DNA of 64,000 nt. Source: Magnolia sinica (taxonomy: Eukaryota; Streptophyta; Magnoliopsida; Magnoliales; Magnoliaceae). The notes below the pieces were generated by a model that did not search any database, was not told the DNA's origin, and saw nothing but the letters and a program-made list of their open reading frames with translations. The translations under genes and the position numbers were made by a program. Location of the stretch: positions 22,643,586 through 22,707,585 of the forward strand of contig NC_080589.1 in the NCBI RefSeq assembly GCF_029962835.1, written 5' to 3'. Shown here one piece after another: positions 1 to 11,389 of the stretch (position 1 is its first letter; every line of letters starts with the position of its first letter).

Positions 1-531
1 TCTCGGCTCCTAGCGTCCACATGCCAGATTCCGATCCTGAGATCTTACAAGGAGGATTATTTTTTTTTCCAATGTACATTTAACTCTTAATATGCATAAC
101 CACAAGTATACCGAAATCACAAAGGCAACATTATCATCACATATCCACTAATATAAATATTTGAATACAATGCTGAAAGGAAAATACATATGTAAAAATT
201 ATCGAAGTCAGTTACATACTCCAAGCTCCATGCTGCTGCAACCTAACATCACCTGCACGCATTTATCGTGCATAAGCTTATAGAAAGCTTAGAGGGTGGT
301 GTAAGTGTATGCATAAGGTAAGTGCCAAGTATTCATCGCAATGCCATAATCATACAATGTCGAAATAGGCGCAAGATCATGAATCATACGTTATTAGAGT
401 AAGCGAAAATACTGGCAAGTCCATAAGTCAAACAATATCAGAATACGAAATACAGATCAACTATACAAATGAGGAACAATATCAGAATATGCGATACAGA
501 TCAACTATACAAATGAGGAGTCATAAAGAGT
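1..531 (-). mobile_element. Inverted LTR 3'-end fragment (Ty3/gypsy, chromovirus type)
   Basis: This stretch is the reverse complement of roughly 5795-6324, so it is the inner 3' part of an LTR of the same family as the long LTR at 720-6404, lying in the opposite orientation. The similarity includes the 44-bp internal duplication and the poly-T tract near 60. It stops abruptly at about 531, where chromodomain coding begins on the plus strand. The element runs off the left edge. Confidence 0.75.
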
Positions 532-609
532 CACCATTCTGTTGATGAGACGTCTTGGGAGCAAGAGCCTGAGATTCATAGGCATTTTTCCCATCTCTTT
601 GGTGTTTGA
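532..609 (+). pseudogene. C-terminal chromodomain remnant of Ty3/gypsy polyprotein
   Basis: The plus-strand frame reads VDETSWEQEPEIHRHFSHLF and then two residues and a TGA at 607-609. This fits the end of a chromovirus (Tekay/Del-like) integrase-chromodomain polyprotein, where a T-W-E motif is followed by a short helix ending in H-L-F. About 100 bases later come the polypurine tract and the LTR start, as expected for this element class. Everything upstream (gag, protease, RT, RNase H and the integrase core) is missing because an inverted LTR fragment abuts it at about 531. This is a dead fragment, not a host gene. Confidence 0.75.
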
Positions 610-706
610 TTATATTGGTATATTGTGTTCTGATAAGATTTCCCTTCCTTGGTGAGTTTTGTATTGGTTGTATTGCGGTTTAAATTTTAAGGATGAAATT
701 TTTATT

Positions 707-719
707 AGGAGGGGAGAGC
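707..719 (+). other. Polypurine tract of the chromovirus
   Basis: The purine run aggaggggagagc lies immediately before the LTR start TGTGAGGCCCG at 720. Plus-strand DNA synthesis of LTR retrotransposons is primed here. The upstream 'aaggatgaaatttt' stretch is also typical of the segment between chromodomain and tract in Tekay/Del elements. Confidence 0.75.
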
Positions 720-1399
720 TGTGAGGCCCGTATCCTAGATCGTACCATTCTGTATGCTTCCGCGGTCATCCACATCGAGTTTCGGCAACCGCGATTTGTT
801 ATCAGCATTTATGCACATTCCGAAGTTGTATCCCGTATTCCAGAGTCAAATCAACCCGAAACTTGCACCCTAGCGACTGCGTCGTAGCCGCGGTTCCTAT
901 GCCGCATCTCGCTTGCTGAGGCAATACTCAGGCCATGAGTTGTGGGCCTAAGAATAAATCGAGGAAACACCGCGGGCAACTTGTGCGTCGTTCCAAGAAG
1001 ATTCCTGGTTGAGAGAATGGAATCTCTACCCATATGCCTTCTTTCCACCAAGTCAACTAAGACCTTACCTCTTTCATACCTTTCATGCCAACAAGGCAAT
1101 GCTACCCATACCCATCTCATGCCCAAAAAGTCAATTAGCCTCATCCCTTACCTATACACTCCATGTCATCCATCCTTACAACTCCCATCACTCTTTCATT
1201 TCTCTCTTCACCCCATTCAAGCAATTCTCAAAGGAGGAAACGTCCATGTCTTCCAAGGAGAAAAAGAGAGGAGCTAGTGTAGCCCTCCTTCCTACCTCCC
1301 ATCTCCACCATCCAAGTCCATCTCGAACATTGAATTGCACCCCTTGGAGCTCTAGATTACATTGGCGGAAGAAAGAAGTGGAGATCTAGCGGTGGATAT

Positions 1400-2880
1400 T
1401 TTTTTATGATTTTTGATGAATTGATGGCCCACTTGTGGTGGGACCCATCTTGATGTATGCTTTGTATTTAGGGAGGGCCCATAGTGGCGGGGTCCCTCCC
1501 CTTCTTACCGATCTCTCTCTCTCTTGTGATGGGTGTGGCCCACTAAATCCACATGTGAGGACCCCACCATGATGTATGTCTATATTATATATGACAGCAG
1601 GGAGTGGGGACCACTCCACACGTGCTGCACATGTGGAGATGGGCCCACATCAGCGCAGCCACCTCCCAACGGCCCTCTACCCAGCGTCCAGACTCTCTGG
1701 ACGCTGGATGCCTTAATATTATTATATAATATTATATATACCAGGTGTAGTGTGTGTGTGTATATATATATATATATGTTATATTATATTATATTATATT
1801 ATATTTAATATAAAGATCCTACGGTGGGCCACTCCCACGGTAGGACCCACGTATATGTTGTATTTGTACACGGTGTTGGCCACCTGAGGTTGGGTTTCAT
1901 CCACACTGTCCAGATCACGAACGTGGAGCCCACCATGATGTTTTATCCACACTGTCCAATGGGAGGACGAGGGACCCACTTTGGATGCATATCTTGTACA
2001 GCCGCACCCTCCAGTCCAGTCCGCTGGACATTGGTGTTTTTTAAGAGATATATATATAATAATAATAATATAATATTATAATAAATGTATTATATACATG
2101 TTGTGTATATCTGGTGGGCCCCACGTGGAGCCCACCTCTAATGAACGGATTAGATGGTTTACCACATACCAGCTATATAGCTGCTGTATCGTGTCCGTGC
2201 TGTGTGGGCTTGATCCACACCGTCCATCTGCATGGACCACACAGCACGTGTGGGTTTGATCCACACTGCCCATCTGTGGGCCCACACATGAAATATGTGT
2301 TTTATCCCTGCTGATGCGGCCATGGGGTCCACAGCATGTGTTTATTCCCCACCATCCATCTATTTTGATGGTGGGCCGCTGCCAGCTGCTGTTGCACGTG
2401 CAGCAGCAGCACGCTGGACTCCAACATGATGTATATCCATCCACACCGTCCAGGCCTTGGATGGTGGGACCCACCATGATGCATGTGTTGTATCTATACC
2501 ATCCAACCAATTTGAAATATCATTTTACGGCATGGGCGAAAGAATGAGTCAGATCTAAAGTTCAAGCGGACCCCACCATTGAAAATTAACGGGGACAGTG
2601 ATATCCACCGTTTAAAAACTTCTTAATGGCCAAGGCAGTTTCCAATCTAAGTTAATATTTTTGTTTTCACTTCATCTTTCTCTATGCTAACTTATGAACA
2701 GTTGGATCTCAAAAAAATGCATCATGGTGAGTCCTATAAATGTTTAACAGTGGGTGTGGCTGCTCCCACGATTTTTTGTAGTGGTCCCTATAGGATTTTA
2801 ATGGTGGAGATCATTATCACCACTACTATTTGTGGTATGGTTTAGATAATCTTCCAATCATCATCTCCGCCGCTATTTGG
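1400..2880. repeat. Block rich in gtgggacccaccatgatg-type repeats
   Basis: Repeated variants of tggtgggacccaccatgatg, 'atccacaccgtccat' and their reverse complements occur throughout, with a (GT)n/(TA)n microsatellite at about 1748-1805. The same words build the dispersed repeat found at 9395, 11390, 14505, 23165, 26005 and 37735. The many short ORFs here are by-products of this reiteration. Confidence 0.7.
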
Positions 2881-2929
2881 AGTGCAGACTAGATGATCTT
2901 TCGATATGATTTATTTTTAGCATGTGGTG

Positions 2930-3285
2930 CGGCTCATTGATGTAGCCCACTCGATGTCTATGAGGTCCATTAGTGCGGCCCATTGATTTAGCCCACTTAA
3001 TGTGTATAAGTCCCATGTGTAGGGCTCACCGATTGTGCATTGAGGCCCATGGGACGTGGCCCATTGTGATGTATTTGAGGCCCAGGTATAAGGCCGAATA
3101 TGATATGTATTAGGCCCATGGTGATGTATATTACGCCCTTGTGTGAGGCCACGAGCCCGCTATATATTTGGCCCTATGTGGGCCACTTCTTGGGAGCAAT
3201 GTTGGCTAAATGTCTACATTGATGTGCGATGATGGTTAAACGTCCACATTGTGACCCTCCCTTAAGTCCTTTGTTAGGTCGAGTA
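2930..3285. repeat. Degenerate tandem 'ggcccattgtgatgta' block, left
   Basis: The words ggcccat and tgatgtat recur every 25-45 bases. A very similar block lies at 4445-4905, so the two flank the array at 3290-4440 in direct orientation. Both end with a matching tail (gcaatg..gttaaatgtccacattg), which suggests a segmental duplication inside the LTR. Confidence 0.65.
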
Positions 3286-3289
3286 TCGA

Positions 3290-4440
3290 GGCCAATTTCG
3301 ATTTGTCGAGACCGATTGTATAGGCCGATTCCGATTATCATGGTCGAGGCCGATTTCGATTGCCGATTCTAATTGACATGACCGATTTATCAATTTTGAT
3401 TATCAATCGATTTTGATTATGGTGAACGATTTGCCGATTTTGATTATCGATCGATTCCGATTGTCGTAACCGATTGCTAATTCCGATTGAAGTGACCGAA
3501 TTGCCGATTCTGAGTATCGATTGATTTCGATTGTTGTGACCGATTTGTCGATTGAGTATCGATCGATTCCGATTGTCGTGACCGATTTGCCGATTCTGAT
3601 TATCCATCGATTCCGATTGACGTGACCGATTGCCAATTCCGATTGACGGACCGATTTGCCGATTGCCAATTAGCGATCGAGGCCGATTATCATGACCGAT
3701 TGCCAATTCCGATTGGCGTGACCGATTTGCCGATTCTGATTATCGATCGATTCCAATTGTCATGACCGATTGTCGATTCCAATTGACGTGACCGATTTGT
3801 CGATTCTGATTATCGATCGATTTTGATTGTGGTGACCAATTTACCGATTCTGATTATCGATTGATTCCGATTGTTGTGACCGATTGCCGATTTCGATTAA
3901 CGTGACTGATTTACCGTTTGCCGGTTAGCGATCAAGGTCGATTATCATGACCGATTGCCGATTCTGATTAACGTGACTGATTTGCTAACTCTGATTATCG
4001 ATCGATTCCGATTATCATGACCGATTTGTCGATTCTGATTATCGATCGATTTCGATTGTGGTGACCAATTTACTGATTCTGATTATCGATCGATTCCGAT
4101 TGCCATGACCGATTGTTGATTCCGATTGACGTGGCCAATTTACCGATTTTGATTATCGATTGATTCCGATTGTTGTGACCAATTTACTGATTCTGATTAT
4201 CGATCAATTTTGATTGTTGTGACCAATTTGCCGATTCTGATTATCGATCGATTTCGATTGTCGTAACTAATTGCCGATTCCGATTGACGTGACCGATTTG
4301 CCGATTGCTGATTAGTGATCGATGCCGATTATCATGACCGATTGCCAATTTCGATTGACGTGACCGATTTGCCGATTCTGATTATCTATAGATTCCGATT
4401 TGTCGAGACTGATTTTCGAGGCCGATTCCGATTGCCAAGG
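3290..4440. repeat. Satellite-like array built on the word 'cgattccgattgtcgtgacc'
   Basis: About 1.15 kb consists of imperfect copies of short modules such as 'gattctgattatcgatcga', 'ttccgattg(t/a)cgtgacc' and 'gatttgcc', repeating with an irregular 22-25 base sub-period and 45-70 base higher-order units. The modules are rich in the self-complementary words ATCGAT and CGATCG. No gene is supported; the basic-looking ORFs here are frame artefacts of the array. Confidence 0.8.
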
Positions 4441-4444
4441 CCGA

Positions 4445-4905
4445 TTGTCGAGACCTATATGATGTATATGCGAACCGTAGTTGAGGTCCATCGTGATGTG
4501 TATTCGGCCTGTGTGATATGTATGCAGCCCGTGTTTAAGGCCTAATGTGATGAATAGGAGGTCTATGTGATGGGGCCCATTGTGATGAATTTGAGGCCCA
4601 TGGGTAAAGCCCATTGTGATGTATTCGTGGCCTATGGGCAAGGCCCATTGTGATATATATTAGGCCCATGATACATGGCTCATTTGATGTATTCGAGACC
4701 TATGTGTAGGGCCCACATGTCATGTATTTGAGGCCCATGAGCAGGGCCCACCTGTTGTGTATATGTGGCCCTTGAGTAAGGCCCATTGTGTTGTCTATTA
4801 GGCCTTTGTGTGAGGCCGTGGGCCCATTATATGTTTAGATCTATGTGGGTCATTCCTCAGGGGCAATGATAGTTAAATGTCCACATTGTCGAGGCCGATT
4901 GTTGA
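4445..4905. repeat. Degenerate tandem 'ggcccattgtgatgta' block, right
   Basis: This is the right-hand partner of 2930-3285, with about a dozen imperfect units of 'aggcccat..tgatgtat'. It ends with the same tail (gcaatgatagttaaatgtcc). Confidence 0.65.
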
Positions 4906-5039
4906 TGCCGGTTATTGATATCGATTATGAGTATGTGACAGCATAGCATCATAATACATGCACATAAGCATCATCTGCATGTTTGTTATGAGGTGTGGTT
5001 GACCATTGAATATGTTATTGGGCAAGTTGTGATGAAACT

Positions 5040-5340
5040 CTCTGACAGGCGGAGATTATCTCTCATAAGCGCATGGTATGCGAAGGATTGACGCATGACT
5101 GAATTGTGTGACACATGACTGGATACATGAGCACCCGAGTGCCGAATACCAGGAGGCCGCGTCTCCCACTATATCATAGTCAGTTAAGAGGGGGTGTGGC
5201 CTTACCTACCCGAGGGAAAGGGGCATAACTAGGCTAAGTTTGACCATCTCGTAAATGGGTCCGCTAAGGACGTGCCGGATAGATATTGGCAGACTATTGG
5301 CCAGGTGGATAGTGAGGTTTCTTATGCTCACTTGGACTAT
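5040..5340 (+). mobile_element. Conserved LTR-internal block shared with 21.4-21.65 kb
   Basis: The sequence around 'cgagtgccgaataccagga' and 'gtctcccact' matches the block near 21478-21515 with moderate divergence. Both show the order: clone-specific leader, 'tacatgag/aac', 'cgagtg.cgaatacc', then 'ctcacctac'. This marks both as copies of one Ty3 LTR family. Confidence 0.6.
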
Positions 5341-5800
5341 GCTGTTGGGAGAGGGGCAATGTAATTTAGAGTATACTAAACTTCGGTAATGATCCTAGAG
5401 ATGAACAGTACTGATATATGTACTTATTGAGCAGGAGTTGCATACTCATTCATTCATTCATTCACTATCCACTCAGGCTCGTGGTGCACAACTATTTATT
5501 ACGTGTACCTTTGCAATGGCCAGAATTTCGGTTGGGGCGCGCGACTAACCTGAGATCAAGAGTTTACCACATTGAGTCTGACTATCCAAATTTAGGTATA
5601 GGACTGGTTTGGATAAAAGTCCCTTTTGATAGACCCCATAGCCTGTGATACTACGTACTATCATCCTGACTTCACACTCTAGCATGGTCATTCCATTCAC
5701 ACCGCATATTACATTATATCCGCGGCATAGGCATTTTGGGTTACCTGTGTTTCTACATTTATATGGTTTAGATACGATATCTGATATTTGACTCTTTATG

Positions 5801-5888
5801 ACTCCTCATTTGTATAGTTGATCTGTATCACGTATTCTGATATTACTCCTCATTTGTATAGTTGATCTGTATTGCCTATTCTGATATT
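5801..5888. repeat. 44-bp tandem duplication in LTR
   Basis: Two consecutive copies start at 5801 and 5845 (actcctcatttgtatagttg...). The inverted copy near 440-530 carries the same duplication, so it predates the split of the two LTR copies. Confidence 0.8.
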
Positions 5889-6405
5889 ATTTGACTCATG
5901 GACTTGTCAGTATTTTCGCTTATTCTAATAACGTATGATTCATGATCTTGCACCTATTTCGATATTGTATGATTATGGTATTGCGTTGAATACTTGGCAC
6001 TTACCTTGTGCACACACTTACACCATCCTCTAAGCTTTTTATAAGCTTATACACGATAGATGCGTGCAGGTGATGTTAAGTTGTAGCAGTGTGGAACTTG
6101 GAGTATGTAGCTGACTTCTGTAATTTTTACATATGTATTTTCCTTTCAGCATTGTATTCAAATGTTTATATTAGTGGACATGTGATGATGATGTTGCCTT
6201 TGTGATTTGGGTATACTTGTGGTTATGCATATTAAGAGTTAAATGTACATTGGAAAAAAAAAAAAAACCTCCTTGTAGGATCCCAGGATCGGAATCTGGC
6301 ATATGGACGCTATGAGCCGAGAATGGGGTACTATGGAGGCTGTCGGCACCGGATTCGGTAATCAAAATTCCTGTGAATCCGATTTCCGTATTTGGAGCGT
6401 GACAC

Positions 6406-6690
6406 AAAATGTCCCAAGTAACAATCTTGGGGGTATTTCTTCACTATGTTGCCGTTTGACGCCTCCTGTTTGACATATGCAGATAACTCAGGAATAAAAC
6501 TAGTCGGTGGTGCTCTCGGGACATGTATGAATTTGCATTTGTTGTAAACCTATTATTCCCTAAAATGTCCCAAGTAACAATCTTGGGGGTATTTATTCAC
6601 TATGTTGACGTTTGACGCCTCCTATTTGACATATGTAAATAACTCAGGAATAAGACTAGTCGGTGGTGCGCTCGGGGTGCCTAATAGATC
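6406..6690. repeat. 156-bp direct tandem duplication
   Basis: Copies start at 6406 and 6562 with 'aaaatgtcccaagtaacaat' and stay nearly identical through 'actagtcggtggtg.gctcgg'. They lie immediately after the LTR end. No coding potential is visible. Confidence 0.8.
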
Positions 6691-7689
6691 TCTAGCTTCT
6701 TTCCGATTAGTAGTTGTTCTTCTGTTCCTATTAAAATTATTGTGATTCGTATAATTCTCATATGAGTAGTCACCACTTTGGAACTGTAACTTTTGGGTGT
6801 TAGCCTTATATTTTTTAGATTTTGTTATCTCTACCTCACTTTGGTTCCACTAAGCTGAAATGCATTACTCTGATTATTTGTATATGAAATGAATGTAAAT
6901 CTGAATATGGACACATGTGCATTTTATTAAGTTAACACCCTGAAACTTGGGATCGGAGTTTATGTACTCGGGTGTCGATTTTCGAGGTGTTACAAGCTGA
7001 TTCAGCCTTCTTTGGTACCTTCTTTAATTGTGATCGTGTATTGCCTATATAATCCATAGCCAATCCATTGGGTATGAAATAAACAATTACGTCAGTCGGA
7101 AGGAAGGCCATTACAATTGTGTAAGAACAAATACCTGAAATCCAAACAAACTATTAGTTATTTCGATTAAGTTAAATTGTACTTTGTTTTAGAGATGAAG
7201 GGGGGAATGATCCCATTGAGAGTCGCCATTTTGACGCCATTACGGCGCCGATTGATGATGATTGTTCTTCTGATTATTCCGAGGTTGGTATTAAACATAG
7301 ATATTCCAACTAGAGATTCTGGGTTCGATCCTCAGCAGAGTCACCATTTTGTTTCGACAAGAAACGAAGTATTACGATTGGAATATCTACATTCATTATT
7401 AAATAAAGAAAAGGTAAAAGAACAACCGTCATCATGTGTTTATTAATTCTGAATTCGCATTACATCCCTCATGTTTCCCTTGATTTCAAAATAAATTACA
7501 TTGAATCAATGCAACAGAGAATGGATAAGCAGTTCAATGGCAATTTTGACAACATCACAGCATATATGGCGTCTGTTGCAATGACAGATGAGTTGTGTGG
7601 GTCAAAACCCTTGCTTCGCTCCAATATTCAAAGGATAAATGCACTAAAAATTGAATCGTAGAAGAACCCATAAAACTATAAAAACATAT
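6691..7689. other. Unassigned region with one small LTR-terminus-like piece
   Basis: No gene is recognised. At 6932-6994 a 63-bp piece runs from ttaacaccctgaaacttggg to cgaggtgttaca. It resembles the terminal bases of a Ty3 LTR and has complementary ends. Around 7225-7250 'gccattttgacgccattacg' resembles the segment that often follows a Ty3 LTR. ORFs at 7177-7661 lack recognisable domains. Confidence 0.4.
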
Positions 7690-8110
7690 GAGTTGTGGAA
7701 GCTCTTGTTGCATGGGCATGCAACACAAGCCCTATTGCGCGGGCACGCAATAGGCTGGGATGCTGCTAGATCGAAATCTTCTTCTCCTGGGCTGATTTTA
7801 GCAGGATACCTAAGTACTGGGACTCCCTGACTCTGAGAGCTCCCGAGCTTCTCCAACTTCTCTGATGATGCAAATGAGGAGGAGAGGGGGGTATTTATAG
7901 GCTTCCAGATGTGTGAGCCCTAAAATCCACACAATAACATACTATTGCGTGGGTGCACAACACAACCCTGTTGCGCGGGTGCGCAATTGGCTACTCACCT
8001 AATCTGGGCAATCGACCCCCCCCCCCCCCCCCCCCAAACATCACTCTTACCTCTTTCTCTGTAGCTGCGCAACACTCCTCTGTTGCGCGACTGCGCAACA
8101 AGGCTATCTT
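7690..8110. repeat. Reiterated 'ttgcgcgggtgcgcaa' palindromes with a poly-C run
   Basis: Three paired blocks, at about 7706-7752, 7943-7993 and 8065-8102, each carry two near-palindromes of the type ttgcgcggg.tgcgcaa. A C-run of about 17 lies at 8018-8035. The arrangement looks like degenerate reiteration inside retrotransposon non-coding sequence. Confidence 0.5.
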
Positions 8111-8129
8111 GATGTGAATTTGTGAGTTT

Positions 8130-8750
8130 TTGTGCTCCAACAGATGTTTATTTTATTTTGATTCGAGTTATTTGGTTTTCGTGTTGAACAATTCATGATT
8201 ATTAGTTTGAATGAAGCAATATTCTAGTTTATTTTGATCCATTGTTGACTCCGGGCACATTGGATGCTTATGAAGACTATGAATGTTTTCTTACCTGTTT
8301 CATAAAGGTTTGATATGTAGAATTCATTGAGCTATCATTGACTCTAGGTATGATAGATGCTTTGAATATACTAATATCAAGTTGTTGATGCTTTACGAGG
8401 GAACCAATTCAATAAAAGTTCAGAGTATGTTTTGATGAATGAATGATGTTTTAATTGTTATATTATCCGACTAGATAGATTAGGACTTCGATTCCAGTTG
8501 TGTGATTTAATTGAATCAAGTAGAATAACATTAAGATGACTATAAATGAATCTTTAGTGCTCTTGTACTTTTTCTTTGATAGTTTATTCACAATTACTCT
8601 TTAAATCCGAATTTAGTAGTTAGTTTAGATTCTAATTCTAGTTCTAATGTATTTTAGAAATCGCACAAATAGCAAGTCCTTATGTGTACAACCTCGGTCT
8701 CACCGAGTTATTACTACATTGCAGCCCTACACTTGAGGTTGTCATAACAC
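8130..8750 (+). mobile_element. Ty3/gypsy (Tat/Athila-like) LTR-type non-coding fragment
   Basis: The right part contains 'acaacctcggtctcaccgag' followed by 'ttattactacattgcagccc' and 'tacacttgaggttgt'. I recognise this as the conserved 3' LTR end of plant Tat/Athila-lineage elements. It meets a gag-derived fragment in the opposite orientation at about 8750, so the locus is rearranged. Confidence 0.5.
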
Positions 8751-8754
8751 ATGT

Positions 8755-9060
8755 TTAATATGGTAGTCCCCAATCACGGATGATATGGTTAGGCTACCGG
8801 GGTCTTTGTATTTCTAGGGTACATCTTGTTTAAAGGTGACACTTTCTTTATCAAAAATATTTTTTTTTGAATGTTTTCACGTCTCTTAGTCGTACATAGA
8901 TCTTTCAAGAACTTGGCATAAGATGGGATTTGTTTATGGCATCCAACATATGGATGTTGATTTTCACATGCTTTAAAACCTCTAAGATATCCTGAGTGCT
9001 TGACGGAGGTTTTGATGAGATCAACCTTTGTGGGAACGAATTAACCAACTTATACTGTTT
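8755..9060 (-). pseudogene. Ty3/gypsy gag-protease fragment, broken
   Basis: Read on the minus strand, two frames give FPQRLISSKPPSSTQDILEV, then 'VKINIHMLDAIN', and after a frame change PSYAKFLKDLCTTKRRENIQ. This order (proline-rich leader, 'vniplldaikq', 'psyakflkdlct.kr') is the gag C-terminus to protease junction of Tat/Athila-lineage Ty3 elements. At least one frameshift and several stops follow toward the protease. It is a relic, inverted relative to the LTR fragment beside it. Confidence 0.65.
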
Positions 9061-9216
9061 CTTCGGTTCTTCCTCATGTGTAACATTACTGGGCCCATCA
9101 TTGCTCTAAGATTCTTATGAGCCCTTAGGCTTCTTAGCCATCATTATGATGTTCTTGTCAACTATTTTACCACTTCTAAGAATACTGGTAGACTTTGCTT
9201 GCTTCATATGCTGGTT

Positions 9217-9298
9217 CGAAGAGCTAAGGTCACTGGGCTGCCCCTAATCCACTCCATTCTCCTCGAAGAGCTAAGGTCACTGGGCTGCCCCTAATCCA
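9217..9298. repeat. Direct repeat, 35 bp twice with 47-bp period
   Basis: The string beginning cgaagagctaaggtcactgg recurs at 9217 and 9264 without visible mismatch over 35 bases. Confidence 0.85.
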
Positions 9299-9394
9299 TC
9301 CATTTTCCTAAGGTTTGATTTTTAAACTTAAACCTGACAATGGATCATTGCTACCCGCACAGTGAAAATGGCCATAAACCCAACAATTGAGATT

Positions 9395-9817
9395 ATTTGT
9401 TTGTTTGGCCATCAAACTTAAAATATTAACCAATATTTTTAATCATTATGTCAATCCATCCATTTTTCCAAATGATTTTAGGAAACGAGCCCAAAAATGA
9501 ATCAGGTAAAAGGCTCAAGTGGACTATACATTGGGAATTAATTATCTATCGTTGAAAACTTTTTTCGGAGCCACAGATGTTTTGGATATGAATTTTGTGT
9601 TTTCTGTTCATCCAGAACTATGCGACCTCATGAATAGGTTGGATGGAAAATAAACATCATGGTCCCTAGGAAGGTGTCAGCAGTTGGTGTCATTATGACC
9701 ACTGCTTCCTATGGTGTGGTCCACTTGAGTCTTAAATCTACCTCATTTTTGGGCTCATAGCCCAAAATGACTTGTAAAACTGGATGAACAACGTAGATAA
9801 AATCCTTACATCACAGT
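9395..9817. repeat. Dispersed foldback-type repeat copy, split by a hAT MITE
   Basis: The copy has the usual order: 'tccatccatttttccaaatg', 'gcccaaaaatga', 'aagtggac', a central tract around 'aaacatcatggtcccta', then the inverted order 'tatggtgtggtccacttgag', 'cctcatttttgggctcat'. Its right end continues after the MITE at 10376 (gtgagccccgcac). Confidence 0.7.
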
Positions 9818-10375
9818 TAGGGGTGTACACCGAGTCGAGCTAGGCTCAGCTCAACTCGGCTCAGCCACTCGTGAACCCCAGCTCAAACTCGGCTAGCTCG
9901 GTCCTCGAGCCTAACTGGCCAACTCGGCTTGGTTCGGTTAGCAGCTTAGGCTAATTCGAGCTGAGTTCGCCTGTGCAACATTTTCACAAACACATGTACT
10001 GTACCTTCAAAATCTCACTGTATATAAAACAACAATAGTGGTTTTACTAGTATTTTATCAAACACCTTCTAAGCAACATAAAAATCAAGAAAAAAAAAAG
10101 ATATTTGTTTCATATACATACCTTCCTTACGACCAACCACACTTCGTTGAGTCATTTCATCAAACACTTGGTGAGCAACATCAATATCAAAGTAACCGAG
10201 TCACCGAACTGGTTCGATCCGAGTTAAGTCGAGCTGGGGCCAGCTCGAACTCATTTTTGAGCTCAAAAAATCAGCTTGACTTGGCTTGAACTCAGCTTTG
10301 AACCTAGTCGAATCGAGCTTTTTCTAGTCAAGTTGAGTGAACTAACCGAGCTAGCTCGGTTCATGTACACCCCTA
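9818..10375. mobile_element. hAT-type MITE with perfect 8-bp target duplication
   Basis: Terminal inverted repeats TAGGGGTGTACA and TGTACACCCCTA bound 558 bp, flanked by identical 8-bp duplications ATCACAGT at 9810-9817 and 10376-10383. Eight-base duplications are diagnostic for the hAT superfamily. The subterminal regions are rich in 'gagct(c/a)g' words in inverted orientation. There is no transposase, so it is non-autonomous; the ORFs inside are spurious. Removing it rejoins the dispersed repeat around it. Confidence 0.9.
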
Positions 10376-11389
10376 ATCACAGTGAGCCCCGCACAACCCC
10401 TGCCTGGATGAATTATCTTCAAGGAGAGCGCATGATACAATCTGCTTTCCATTTAACCTTAAAAAAAAAAAAAACAAAACAAAACAAAATTTCTTATGCA
10501 GTTAATTGGTGGCCATTTTTGTCATTTTAGAAAAAATATAATGAAAGTTGAGAAAAACTAACAGAAGATACTCTCTAACAATAACTTAATTAATGAGGTA
10601 TCTTAATAAAAACATAATTTAAAAACGTACCAGGATGCAAATATTGTATTAGTGAGGTACTAATTTGTAAAAATCCCTTTATTATTTTGTAAACCTCATT
10701 ACCCGGGTGACATTATCAATTGACCACACTAGTTGGACCGTCAAGCTGGCTTGGTTAGTTAATGCTAATAAATGTTGCATGAAGAAAAGTTATTTCAAAA
10801 AGAAAAATGAGCTTTTGGCTTAGGTGGGCCCACAATGATGTTAATGTGAAATCCACCCACCAATCAGGTGAGTCACCCCATGCTTGACCCATGGCCCCAG
10901 AAATGATCCTCATCCATGGTTCAGCTAGACCACACAATTGGAAACAATATACATGGAAAGCTCAGCCTCCAAACTGTTTCCTTAGTATGGGTCACTTGAA
11001 TCGCCTATGGACTTGTTTTTTGGCCCGCAGGCCTAGATTTTGTTATGACATCTAATGGTTAGAGTGGATTTCACATTTTCATCAGGGTGGACCCTGTAAA
11101 AGTCAAGGGTAGACGTCTCTCCCAACTATTCCATTGGTATGGCCACTTGAATCACTGCTCATCCTTATGTTTAGGCTCTTGGCCCAACATTGCATTTGGT
11201 TGGAGTGGATCTCACCTACAAGTCACGGTGGGCCCTGTTTGAAAAAAAATGAAGGGTGGCCCGTCTCGCTAAAGTTAGTTCCCATAATAATAAAACAAAA
11301 ATGATACGTTCCCGAGGGTTCGGATTTTGGAGTGTAGAACACAGCACTAAAGTCGAAACTGGGTTGACATGGCAAAGTTCTGTAGGCCC
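10376..11389. other. Old dispersed-repeat debris, no gene seen
   Basis: An A-rich stretch at about 10460-10490 and AT-rich unassigned DNA to 10740 are followed by diverged pieces of the gtgggccca/catgatg repeat ('gtgggcccacaatgatg' near 10827, 'cacggtgggccctg' near 11224). No coding frame with a recognisable domain was found. Confidence 0.5.

Larger units (their letters stand above)
720..6404 (+). mobile_element. Very long 3' LTR of a Ty3/gypsy chromovirus
   Basis: The LTR starts with TGTGAGGCCCG directly after the polypurine tract. Its likely end is GCGTGACA at 6404, giving the canonical TG...CA termini. Related termini occur inverted at 1-531 and at 43936 onward, which supports the 3' boundary. 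The length of about 5.7 kb is at the upper end for plant LTRs. It contains a gtgggacccacc-rich block (1400-2880), two blocks of reiterated ggcccattgtgatgta (2930-3285 and 4445-4905) flanking a tandem array (3290-4440), and a conserved block (5040-5340) shared with 20.9-21.7 kb. It might be two LTR-derived pieces joined, since continuity across the array is inferred. Short ORFs inside it show no coding signal. Confidence 0.6.

Noticed and set aside
2076..2547. Overlapping Cys/His-rich ORFs on both strands, longest 144 codons
   Set aside because: The composition comes from reiterated gtgggacccacc/catgatg words and there is no recognisable fold.
3290..4440. Array of short repeats resembling a CRISPR locus
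   Set aside because: Units vary in both length and sequence, there are no unique spacers, and the array lies inside a plant LTR.
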